From Deltaproteobacteria bacterium (lineage in GTDB: Bacteria > Bdellovibrionota_C > UBA2361 > OMII01), in contig CANLCB010000009.1 of assembly GCA_947488865.1 (NCBI GenBank), positions 1-35,384 on the forward strand: a stretch of DNA of 35,384 bases, written 5' to 3'. A program made the translations under genes and the position numbers. A model generated the notes under the pieces. That model did not search any database and was not told the DNA's origin. It saw only the letters and a list, made by a program, of their open reading frames with translations. Shown piece by piece: positions 8,101 through 15,493 of this stretch; within the stretch, counting starts at the first letter, position 1; every line of letters starts with the position of its first letter.

Positions 8101-10974
8101 CGGTTCCCATTCGAGGAGATTTTTACCGGTAACAAACACGCGAGCGAGCGTTACTCCGATAGCATCCAGCATGAGAGCGGCTTGGTGAGGCAGGAAGCAC
8201 AACGCGCAGAGAGAGCGAACGGTTTGCCGCCCGAGATCCGTGCCGATGTCGCCCAAGAATCCGCCGAGCGAAATACCAACAGAAGGGAGAGCGAAAACGC
8301 TCGCGAGGCCCGTGATAATTGGGAACGACACAACCATTATAACGAGGACGGTCCAAACAAGGGGGCCGCCTGGAAGGAAGAGCCAACCACCCACCAGCGC
8401 CGCGAGGCAGCTAGGAGCGAGCAAGCTGCGCCGAAGGTTGTCTATCATCTTCCAGCTTCCGAGATTCGTTAGATGAGATTTCGGAATCCTGTTTCTTGTA
8501 ACCCAACGAGGGAGAAGCCACGGCAAAAGCTGCCAGTCTCCACGCACCCAACGGTGAAGCCGTTTCGAGTACGCCATGTACCGAGATGGGAAGTCATCGT
8601 AGAGCTCGATATCCGAGGCAAGTCCAACGCGAGCGAAGGAGCCCTCGAAGAGGTCGTGGCTGAGGAGCGTGTTGTCGGGAACGCGTCCCTCCATCGCGGT
8701 TTCGAAAGCCTTAATGTCGTAGATTCCCTTTCCTACATACGAGCCCTCGGCGAAGAGGTCTTGATAGACGTCGGAGACCACGTTCGTGTACGGGTCAAGG
8801 CCTGCCTGCCCAGAGAAGAGGCGAGAGAACCATGAACTTGTTGCCGAAGTCAGAGAGATCGTCACGCGTGGTTGGATGAGGCCGTACCCCTTAACAACTC
8901 GGTTGGTCGTTGGATCGATGACTGGTTGGTTTAACGGATGGGCGATTGTGGCAACGAGTTTTTTCGCCACATCACGGGTGAGTTGAGAATCACTATCGAG
9001 GGTAATGATGTAGCGAGCCTTCCTGAGTTGCTCCGCGTTCCCTACTCTTAATTGAAGGGTGGTGTTGTCATCTCCCAGGAGGAATCGATTGAGCTCCTCA
9101 ATCTTTCCACGCTTACGCTCCCACGCCATCCAGCGATTCTCGCTTTGGTTCCATAGTCGACGTCGGAAGAACACCGCGAATCGCGGTTTCTCTGGGGTAG
9201 CGTGCCGAAGGTTAAGTGTCTCAATACCGTCTTGAGTGATTCCAATGATCTCTTCATCGCTGCTTGTATGCTCGGTCGTCGCGTCAGGAAGGTCAGCCAT
9301 CAACACGTAGGTAAACGCTGGGTCCTCGTTCGCGAGAAACCGTACTTCGAGCCCGTCGATAGCTTTTTGAATAGAGCTGGTGGCGCTAAAGATTGTGTGA
9401 ACGGTTACAAGCGTCTCATGGCCAGGAGGAACCTCTTCTTCAAAGGAGAGTTTGGGGAGGGGGCGTGGAGTTACCGAGCGAGTCACCATGTACTGAACGA
9501 GGCTCGACGCGAGCTCGGTCATTGGAAGGAATGCTATGAGCATCGTGGTCACGAGCCCTAAATGCGAGACTTCCGCCCACTCGGATATTAGTCCCACGTA
9601 TCCAATAAGGACGAACGTCATCGCGAGGATGGCGGACATGTAGGTGGCGAAGGCGTGACGCTCAAGGAACCGTAGAATCTTTTGAGCCGTTGTTGGCTTA
9701 CAGCCAAGCTTACGCTCAAGGGCTAGGCGCCTTCCGTCAATGAAGAAAGAACCAACGTACTTTTGGCAGAGAGATTCGTTGTCGTCCTCGGGGTATTGAA
9801 GACTCGCGTCCTGCGCGCAGGAGAGCGCCGCGGCGGCGACCGCGGAGTCAGTGATTTTGAGACGTTTTGAGAGGGCCTCGATTCGATGGCGAATCAGATC
9901 TCGAGTCGCGAAATCGCAACGAGAGTACACTCGGGCGGGGTCTTGTCGAAGGAGCCGATCGGCGAGGCTCACCATCTCAAACCAGTCGCGCCAGTTCATC
10001 TGATCAATCGCTGTAAGGGACGTGAGAGTATTTCCTACGGAAATCTGCCGAGCCGCCTGATTGTGATCTTGTGCCCGTTGTAAGTCCTCGTAGTCGAGTC
10101 CGCGTTCACGGAGGGTTTCCTCGATGAATTGCAACGCGAGAAACGCTTTGCGACCTCGTACTCGCAAGCGCTTCATAAGCTCGAGCGCTCCATGCGGAAG
10201 GAAACTCTCTCGCTCGCTGATTTTGCGGGCGAGCTCGTTCATGATCTCGGTGCCGGGCTTTGATTCGTCTCCGAGGACGGAATCTACAAGCGAGAATACA
10301 TCCCGTCGGGCGATCAGCTCTTTTTCGGCTTCTCGTGTCAGTCGGCGAAGGTTCTCGAAAAGGGCGAAGCGCAGCATGATTGGGAAGGCCCATAGTTCCC
10401 CGGAGGATAGCTCGAGCTTCTGCTGGTACGACGAGAGAAAGACAGCTACCAGGTTTGAGTCAACCGCAGCGTCGGTGTGCACGATGAATTCTAGAGCGAG
10501 GTGGTACACTCGCGGGAATCCCTTCAACTCCCCGGAGGTGAATTTCGGAAGCGTTCGATAGAATCCCCACGGCAGGTATTTTTTAATCGCCGCGATGTGT
10601 CGCTCGACTACGTGATAGTTATCGAGCATCCACTCAGCGCCAGCCGTCAGAGCCTCTCCTTTCTGGGCGGCCTCCGCGAGAGATTGATACACTCGTTTAA
10701 GGGTCTCTAGGTTTGCCTTGTATGTTTGTAGCAGTCGAGTCGAGCTACTTGGGCCGAACGTATCTCGATGTTGCTCCGCGAGCTGAAGCGCTAACTCAGC
10801 GAGCGCCTCTCTCGACAGTACTTCCGCGCGCCACGGTGTTTCTGTCTGACCGGTGTTGAACGAAAAAAATGAAGTTGAATTTCCGAGCGAAGCGAATGTG
10901 CGTCGGAGGCGGGGTAAGAGAGGGAGGGAAGGCTTATTCACTCTGCTTGACCGAAAAGAAATGTACTCGTTCAA
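2122..10974 (-). CDS. ndvB: Cyclic beta-1,2-glucan synthase (NdvB/ChvB type: GT84 + glycoamylase-like + GH94-like C-terminus)
   Basis: 2950-aa ORF. GT84-like motifs: ITLDSDSQL, VGKGIYDIKAFE, LSHDLFEGSFARVG, LHRWVRGDWQLLPWLLPRWV. Glycoamylase-like: YGFFESVDYTPSR and SWFAHHQGMSLVSINNVL. GH94-like: CGDWNDGMNEVGRHGRGESVWLGWF and GGQYTHASAWVIIA. Several TM segments. The track start is TTG, so the N-terminus is uncertain. Confidence 0.95.
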   Translation of the reverse strand: MNEYISFRSSRVNKPSLPLLPRLRRTFASLGNSTSFFSFNTGQTETPWRAEVLSREALAELALQLAEQHRDTFGPSSSTRLLQTYKANLETLKRVYQSLAEAAQKGEALTAGAEWMLDNYHVVERHIAAIKKYLPWGFYRTLPKFTSGELKGFPRVYHLALEFIVHTDAAVDSNLVAVFLSSYQQKLELSSGELWAFPIMLRFALFENLRRLTREAEKELIARRDVFSLVDSVLGDESKPGTEIMNELARKISERESFLPHGALELMKRLRVRGRKAFLALQFIEETLRERGLDYEDLQRAQDHNQAARQISVGNTLTSLTAIDQMNWRDWFEMVSLADRLLRQDPARVYSRCDFATRDLIRHRIEALSKRLKITDSAVAAAALSCAQDASLQYPEDDNESLCQKYVGSFFIDGRRLALERKLGCKPTTAQKILRFLERHAFATYMSAILAMTFVLIGYVGLISEWAEVSHLGLVTTMLIAFLPMTELASSLVQYMVTRSVTPRPLPKLSFEEEVPPGHETLVTVHTIFSATSSIQKAIDGLEVRFLANEDPAFTYVLMADLPDATTEHTSSDEEIIGITQDGIETLNLRHATPEKPRFAVFFRRRLWNQSENRWMAWERKRGKIEELNRFLLGDDNTTLQLRVGNAEQLRKARYIITLDSDSQLTRDVAKKLVATIAHPLNQPVIDPTTNRVVKGYGLIQPRVTISLTSATSSWFSRLFSGQAGLDPYTNVVSDVYQDLFAEGSYVGKGIYDIKAFETAMEGRVPDNTLLSHDLFEGSFARVGLASDIELYDDFPSRYMAYSKRLHRWVRGDWQLLPWLLPRWVTRNRIPKSHLTNLGSWKMIDNLRRSLLAPSCLAALVGGWLFLPGGPLVWTVLVIMVVSFPIITGLASVFALPSVGISLGGFLGDIGTDLGRQTVRSLCALCFLPHQAALMLDAIGVTLARVFVTGKNLLEWEPAERSEQRRKNETRVYLRLFMPVMALLSIAAMYAGLKDPSTLSFSLPFIALWGASPIVAKRISKPLEAEAQPVTPGEAHYLRESAFDTWLFFNHHLREEYNYLMPDNLQISPHEVVAERTSPTNISLSLLTIFSSYDLGFTPFHRAIHRAALPMRTITVMEKYRGHLFNWYGIRNLAPLSPRYISTVDSGNLLGHLYALLTILERASGTPLVTDAHRTALMARLEGALKERNNLDANEADTLLRLHAELRAIKGGDTVGWITILFAHEAPLHAIASRHSYAAEDRGSPIQKLGALLEDLLHLKPLLGFTQQLKNVAQDSSASCSSQAHTILKAISRASLTISSLTTIVEQVAQLTSSTESSIESVRALGREVETARESIATCQSAVATMLDQTATLIDEMDFSFLYDEHRSLFTIGFNAEHARRDASFYDLLASEARLLSFLAVARGEVPQKHWFSLGRSLASTPGGKALVSWSGTMFEYLMPFLVMRDYSTTILGRTGRAVVEAQIHYANRQSVPWGISESAYSGVDFEKTYQYRAFGVPGLGLKRGLSEDLVISPYSTFLALPFSPTLDVCISNLKRLEEEGARGVYGFFESVDYTPSRSLRTEGKHIVQSWFAHHQGMSLVSINNVLNSDVMVERFHAQAVVRSAELLLHEKFPERVSTIKPHAPELQTVLVEEAPVEEPGLEVITSPHTAAPRVRVLSNGRYSIMVDSSGGGFSSFEKKTRLTRWREDPTATAYGSFVYIQDKSSNKLWSTAYQPTKKEADSYEAIFSPGRAEFKRFDDKIFVHTEITVAPEDDVELRRITVTNLGDKERALELTSYLEPVLLSQGGDAAHPAFSKLFVGAEILKDSDAILCSRRPRTESEEELFLFHRVTLKTSYAPIRFHTSRASFIGRGGSMESPAHFAPLNETAPAIEASNIDPIVSLGCTVRLEPGASETLVFVTGAAKTRKDALSLSERYQELLHVSRAFELSWSRAQVELRSHAYSAIQADLFHRLAGSLMYNEQSVRGTPESLLANRLPQSGLWRFGISGDLPIVLIKMSDIRQAKVAQEMLLAHHFLKERGIELDLVILYKSEGSYLQNLAEELKDIVRLSPAGYLLDRPGGVFLRSTGQISEGEIALLETVSRVLIDADVGTLADALKTSAFEQVMTPPQPAPRKRSQGELPPPPPLVFDNGFGGFSPDTHHYILPRIGSQRPPLPWANVVSNPSFGFIVTESGAGYTWSENSRENRLTSWSNDPVLDPVSEAVYIRRSEHGDYWSLTPSPAGDGLEYSVEHGFGSSSFRTKNHNLTSRLTISGARQDKVKWYSVTLTNHDSGEQKLELYFYADLVLGVTRENSYRYVTTHFDRAAQAFCAQNHYNNEFAGRVVSLGSSEPIVSFTGSRLEFLGRNGDLRRPAALERGGHVGFFPAKPKPIKLTGKVGAGVDPCGLIQISVPLKPREEKTVHFFIADSATMEQMRGDVGRYRSVQTHRAELNGVEAMWADLLNAIQVKTPSPAFDLLMNGWLLYQTLSCRIYGRSAFYQSGGALGFRDQLQDSLALLPIHPESVRSQILLHAAHQFVEGDVQHWWHPPTGRGVRTRISDDLLWLPYAVSRYVEATGDYSILNKEVSFLRGAPLGEGQMETYFIPDLNGASGSILEHCLRTFQVTAAVGEHGLPLIGCGDWNDGMNEVGRHGRGESVWLGWFQIEVIRRFAPILEAQGDHETAATLRQRAQRLKDAVESQAWDGQWYRRAFFDDGSPLGSKINSECKIDSLAQSWSIISGAGPEARTSIAMNSVFENLVDDEGKLIKLLTPPFNKSNPNPGYIQGYPPGVRENGGQYTHASAWVIIATAMMGRGSDALRLFELINPINHTNEAAGVARYQAEPYVMCGDVYSEGALRGRAGWSWYTGSSGWLYQAGLEYILGLKIFPNHFTVDPVIPSSWPEFTLTYRRNKRAFVVEVINEGGVERGVSSVTVNGKSMAGKEIPYEDPSYSETVSIRVVLASAEKAPIAV

Positions 10975-11163
10975 GAGCCGTCTTTTTCATTCGCTCCACG
11001 ACCTCTGGTGGCGCGACTTGTACGGAGGAAAGGGTGTTGAAACTACCACAATTGCCCCATTCCCTCGTGCGGCTCGTTTGCGCAGAAGTATACCTAATAC
11101 CAACAGGATTCGTCATTAGTTACGAGCCGTTTTTAGAGCTTTTTCGTATGAGAACGTGAGGAG

Positions 11164-13830
11164 TTATCGCTTCGACAGAAGGCGCTCTAAATGCACCGTT
11201 CGGAGGGTCCCAAAAGAGGACTTGTCGAGGTCTACAACGGCCACACACTGCCCCCATTGAATCGGACGATCTGAGGCGCTTTGATAATAACGATTCACTA
11301 AGAGCGATCGTAGAGCCATATGGAGGTCAGGGGTTAAGGGATTGATCTCTAGTAGCGCTAATATGGCGGCGTATCGTACCTCGGGTGCCCGTTTTTCGCG
11401 TAGGTTCCATACCTTTGAAACGATAGGAATCGCCAACGGTCCTAAAGCCGCTCCTACCCGACACGCTCCAGCCACTCGAGCTGATGATTCGGAATCTAAA
11501 GCGGGTGACACTTCCTCTAGCACAACGCTCGCTGGTAGCGCTCTCACTGTGTCAAGCGCGATGGAGCGATATGGCGCTGTCTCGGGAAGATCAATGACGG
11601 AACGAACGAAATGTTTCCAGTCATACTCCGAATCCCCCAAGCGAGCGAGAGCATGAGCCGCTTGGTATCGGGTCTCTGTGGCATCTGAAGCGCTCGCCAA
11701 GGTCCGTATTGTCGGCGCAAGTTGAGCGGTGACATCAGACGGCGTCTTGAGTGAGTTGAGAAGGGATATTTGCTGGGCTGGACTCCCTTGACCGAGCACC
11801 TCCCGAGCAAGTGCCGCTCGGGCGTTCGCCGGTACGGCTTCGTTAGTGAGAAGACCCGCGAATGAGTTAAAAAGGTGATTGCAGCTGGTCGGGTGTGTTT
11901 GAATCTCTCCAACGCGGTCAGGTGACGAAAAGACCCGACTGGCCGCGGTCGCGAGAATAGTTTGGACCTCAACATCCGGAAGGGCGCACAGACAAGTGGT
12001 AAGCTTCGTTGAAAACTTTGCGCTCAGCGATTTCTCAAGCTCCACGTTTTCGAGCGAAGCTAGGGCTTGTGCTCGACCTTTAAGCCCATCGCAACCTTCA
12101 GAAGAGGCAAGAGTTGACGCGAGTTCAGTGCTTTCGCTCTTCGTCGCGGCTCCAAAGTGTTGAAGCACTACGAGGAGCCCTGTTCTGTTTGTTCCAGAGG
12201 TTTTGAGGAGTGCCTTTCGGATGAGCGGTAACGCTGATGAACCATGGATGAGGAGCGCCGATTCCGCCGCGCGAGCGCTTGCGGGTACCCGAAGAGCCTC
12301 GATGATCGCGGGATACCTTGTTTTCGCTAGGGATGTTCGTTTTCCAAGGGCGTATAGAGCGCTGGACGCTATCGATGGCGATCTGTTGGAGGCCAGCTTT
12401 ACGAGTGAAGGCTCGAGGGCATCAATTGTGCCAGCGACCTCTATCGCGGCTTCTGGAAGATGTTCACGAGCGAGGGCCTGCGAGAGGGCGGGTAGCACTT
12501 TTTGAGCGTCCTTACCGGGAGTCATCGCTGAGAGCGCTTGCCAGGCGAGTGCTGAAGACGAGTCGGCTTTTTGAGAGGTCTTGATAATGCCGGTGACAAG
12601 GCCAATCGCCTCTGCTCTGCGATCCGTAAAAATAGGAAGAGCGGTAATCGCCTCACTGTGAAGAGGCGCTTTGGCGTCGCCTATGAGGTCTTTGACCTTC
12701 GTAAAGACGACTGTTCGCCGTGCGGTATCAAGAGAGGGATACGCCGCTGCGAGAAGTCGAAAGGCTTGCGCTCGTTCGTGTTCGTGAGCGCTCAAAAGCA
12801 TAGTTGGGACAAGTTGCGCTAACGTTGAGATTGAAGAAACGAGGCATCGTTGCTCTTCGAGAGGAATCTTATTTTCCTCCAGCAGGCTTGGATTTCTCGC
12901 AAGTGTAGCGGAAAGGACGGGATCGATAATAACCCCTTTGAACATCAAGCATCCGCGCCCTACAAGTCGGAGAATCTCCGGTCCTTGGCTGTTGTCGGAG
13001 GCGAGTCGAGCGAAATCACTGAGAAGGGGGGCGGTTGCCTCTTTGGTTGGGAATGGAAGATATCCGGCGAGTCGATTCGAGTTCTCCGCGGGAAGCTTGG
13101 CTATCAGGTCGACGAAAACTCGCATTGAACGTCCACCGTCAGGATCGAGCTCCCGCAAGAACGAGACAACTTTAGGAGCGTCACTCGATTGTAACTTGGA
13201 TAGGTAGGTCAAAATTCTGGGGAGGGCGATAGCGACGTATTCGTGGAAGAGATTTCGCACGACGAGAGAGCGCTCGGATTGGATAAAGGGAGCAAGACGA
13301 TCAATCTCTTCTTCGCTTAATGTTTGTCCATTCCGATGAGCCTGTTCAGCGATTGATGCCGCTGTTTCCTCAACTCCTACGGCGACTTCGTCGCTGAGAG
13401 GTTGTTCGCTGTACAGGGTCACCATGTTGGGCAGAATGGCAAACCCGAGGGCGCCCGTTGATGTTAGTACATCAAGAGCGCATCGCTTGGCGCGTAATTC
13501 TCTTTTGGCGTCGGTGGTTTGCCACAACGCTGGGGCGCTTAAATCAAGATTCTTTTGTCCCGCTGAAGGAAGGCTTTCTCCCGCTTTACCACCTGGCATC
13601 ACCGCGAAGGCCTCGGGAGCGGCAGGAGCTTGAGTGTTGAGCGCTACGACTCGCAAGAGATACTCTAGCAATGAACGTTGCTTCTCACGCTCATATTGAG
13701 CGAAGGTGCGTTGCGCCTCTTCGCAGTTCGAGAAGATCTGTTGCTGAAACGAATCATTCTCCGCCACGGCTGGAATCGCCGCGAACGCGAAGAGCGCGCC
13801 GAGGATGAAGGGGATTACTTGTACACCCAT
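11164..13830 (-). CDS. Exported helical-repeat (HEAT-like) protein, 888 aa
   Basis: N-terminal signal peptide MGVQVIPFILGALFAFAAIPAVA|EN. The rest is Ala/Leu-rich helical-repeat-like sequence (for example ...EAAIEVAGTIDALEPSLVKLASNRSPSIASSALYALGKR...). AGGGGA lies upstream of the ATG. Overlaps the preceding ABC gene by 16 bp. Confidence 0.75.
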   Translation of the reverse strand: MGVQVIPFILGALFAFAAIPAVAENDSFQQQIFSNCEEAQRTFAQYEREKQRSLLEYLLRVVALNTQAPAAPEAFAVMPGGKAGESLPSAGQKNLDLSAPALWQTTDAKRELRAKRCALDVLTSTGALGFAILPNMVTLYSEQPLSDEVAVGVEETAASIAEQAHRNGQTLSEEEIDRLAPFIQSERSLVVRNLFHEYVAIALPRILTYLSKLQSSDAPKVVSFLRELDPDGGRSMRVFVDLIAKLPAENSNRLAGYLPFPTKEATAPLLSDFARLASDNSQGPEILRLVGRGCLMFKGVIIDPVLSATLARNPSLLEENKIPLEEQRCLVSSISTLAQLVPTMLLSAHEHERAQAFRLLAAAYPSLDTARRTVVFTKVKDLIGDAKAPLHSEAITALPIFTDRRAEAIGLVTGIIKTSQKADSSSALAWQALSAMTPGKDAQKVLPALSQALAREHLPEAAIEVAGTIDALEPSLVKLASNRSPSIASSALYALGKRTSLAKTRYPAIIEALRVPASARAAESALLIHGSSALPLIRKALLKTSGTNRTGLLVVLQHFGAATKSESTELASTLASSEGCDGLKGRAQALASLENVELEKSLSAKFSTKLTTCLCALPDVEVQTILATAASRVFSSPDRVGEIQTHPTSCNHLFNSFAGLLTNEAVPANARAALAREVLGQGSPAQQISLLNSLKTPSDVTAQLAPTIRTLASASDATETRYQAAHALARLGDSEYDWKHFVRSVIDLPETAPYRSIALDTVRALPASVVLEEVSPALDSESSARVAGACRVGAALGPLAIPIVSKVWNLREKRAPEVRYAAILALLEINPLTPDLHMALRSLLVNRYYQSASDRPIQWGQCVAVVDLDKSSFGTLRTVHLERLLSKR

Positions 13831-15485
13831 GTGCCATCCCCTGAGAGTTGTAAGACGTGTTCGTGATACTGACTAAGGTCAGCGGCGCTGCCGATACTGA
13901 CCCATTGCTTCACGTATTGCGGCAATATCGAATAAAGAGCATCTTCGATGGAGCGGTCCATCGCGGTGCTCGCTTCATCCAGGAATACCAGTCGAGGTTT
14001 GATAAGAAGCATGCGGGCGAACGCGAGTCGTTGTTGCTCTCCAGTGCCGAGAATGTTTGGCCAATCCAGGGTGGCGTCCAATCCGCCAACTCGATGGAAC
14101 ATCTCTGTGAGTCTCACGATCTCAAGGGCGGCCTTCAGCTCTTTATCAAGTAGAACTCGACCTCGTATTCCGTACGTTAATTGGGATCGAAGTGAACCAA
14201 GCACCATGTACGGGCGTTGCGGAAGGAAGAGGGCGTCCGAGAGATCTGGTCGGATAATCTGTCCGCTTCCGGAGTCCCACAATCCAGCGATGGTTCGCAA
14301 GATAGAGCTCTTGCCGCTCCCGCTTGGTCCTGTAAGGAGGAGCGACCTCCCATTAAATGAAAACGAGAGATCTTTCACGAGAGCTTGCTCGTGACGAGGG
14401 GTCCAGATAGTTACGGACTTAAAGGTCAAGCTCTGTCCTGTTGATATCTTGATTCTCGCCGCGCCGGGGACTGGCTCGCTCGCTTTCTCTAGAGCTTCCC
14501 AGAACGTGCCCAGACGATTGATGACAGCCGCGAACACGCTCAAATTGCCAAAGTGATTAACCACGATAGAGAGAGCGTTAATGACGAATCCAAACGCCGC
14601 TCCCGCCTGAATCACCGCGCCGAATTCGATCTCGCCCTGAAAGAATAAGGGCGCAACGAGGACGGTGGGTAGGATCGTAAGCAGGTAGTTATAGCCGGTC
14701 GTGAAAAACTGAAGGTTTCGATTCCAGTTTACGACTTGAAGTAAATTGCTGAGCGCGGCTTTAAGTCTTTGTCGAGTGCGGGTGAATTCGCGAGCCTCGC
14801 GACCGTAAAAAGCGATCGATTCCGCGCTGTCTCGGACGTTAATCAGTTTGTATCGATAATCAGCTTCTTTCTTTAACTGGGCAAAGTTCAGTCCAATAAG
14901 CGGACGTCCTAAGAAGTAGGTAACTACCGATCCCATGATGGAGTAGGCCACCGCCGCCACGAGGAGCGTTCCGGAGATCGACCACAACACATACACATAG
15001 AGAAAAAGCTGAACGGTAGAGTTAAAGAAGATGAGACAGAACGTGAGGCTCTGAGCGCAGAAGGAGCGCACATCCTCTTCGATACGTTGATCGGGGTTGT
15101 CGATGTCTCCCCGCAAGTTAAGGCGGTAATACGCTCGGTCTGAAAAATAACGGGCCAAGATGTGGTGGCTTAGCCATCGACGCCACAACAAGCTGAGGCG
15201 CTGCTCGGTGTAACTGTAGGACACCACAATTGGTGTCGCGAGAACGAAGGCAAAAATGTATTCGGCGAGCTTCCAGTTGAACTCGTTTTGATTCTTCGTT
15301 TGTAACGCGGTCATGAAGTCACGACCAATGTAGCTCATGACTACGCCGATGCCGTTGATGGTGAGGGAGAGGGCAAGAAGAAGCGCCACCATGGCGACCG
15401 CCTTCCAGCGCATATTAGACCGGAAGAACGGTGTGGAGAGGGTGATAAAACGCCGAATGACATTACGGTCAATGGGTGTCGACAT
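13815..15485 (-). CDS. YddA/SbmA-like ABC transporter (ABC_membrane_2-type permease fused to ATPase)
   Basis: 556 aa. IGRDFMTALQTKNQNEF, WRRWLSHHILARYFSDRAYYRLN and NPDQRIEEDVRSF are typical of the YddA/ABCD family. ATPase: Walker A GPSGSGKSS, signature-like LGTGEQQRLAFARMLL, Walker B RLVFLDEAS. Confidence 0.88.
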   Translation of the reverse strand: MSTPIDRNVIRRFITLSTPFFRSNMRWKAVAMVALLLALSLTINGIGVVMSYIGRDFMTALQTKNQNEFNWKLAEYIFAFVLATPIVVSYSYTEQRLSLLWRRWLSHHILARYFSDRAYYRLNLRGDIDNPDQRIEEDVRSFCAQSLTFCLIFFNSTVQLFLYVYVLWSISGTLLVAAVAYSIMGSVVTYFLGRPLIGLNFAQLKKEADYRYKLINVRDSAESIAFYGREAREFTRTRQRLKAALSNLLQVVNWNRNLQFFTTGYNYLLTILPTVLVAPLFFQGEIEFGAVIQAGAAFGFVINALSIVVNHFGNLSVFAAVINRLGTFWEALEKASEPVPGAARIKISTGQSLTFKSVTIWTPRHEQALVKDLSFSFNGRSLLLTGPSGSGKSSILRTIAGLWDSGSGQIIRPDLSDALFLPQRPYMVLGSLRSQLTYGIRGRVLLDKELKAALEIVRLTEMFHRVGGLDATLDWPNILGTGEQQRLAFARMLLIKPRLVFLDEASTAMDRSIEDALYSILPQYVKQWVSIGSAADLSQYHEHVLQLSGDGTWVYK

Positions 15486-15493
15486 GCGCGTTG

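Noticed and set aside
2413-10710. Many 60-145 aa ORFs opposite ndvB (for example 10124..10561 +, 5655..6050 - alternate frame)
   Set aside because: Shadow ORFs of a long conserved gene; compositions biased to Arg/Ser, no domains.
11544-11975. 143-aa alternate-frame ORF inside the HEAT-like gene
   Set aside because: Lies inside a longer ORF on the same strand with a clear signal peptide; low-complexity shadow.
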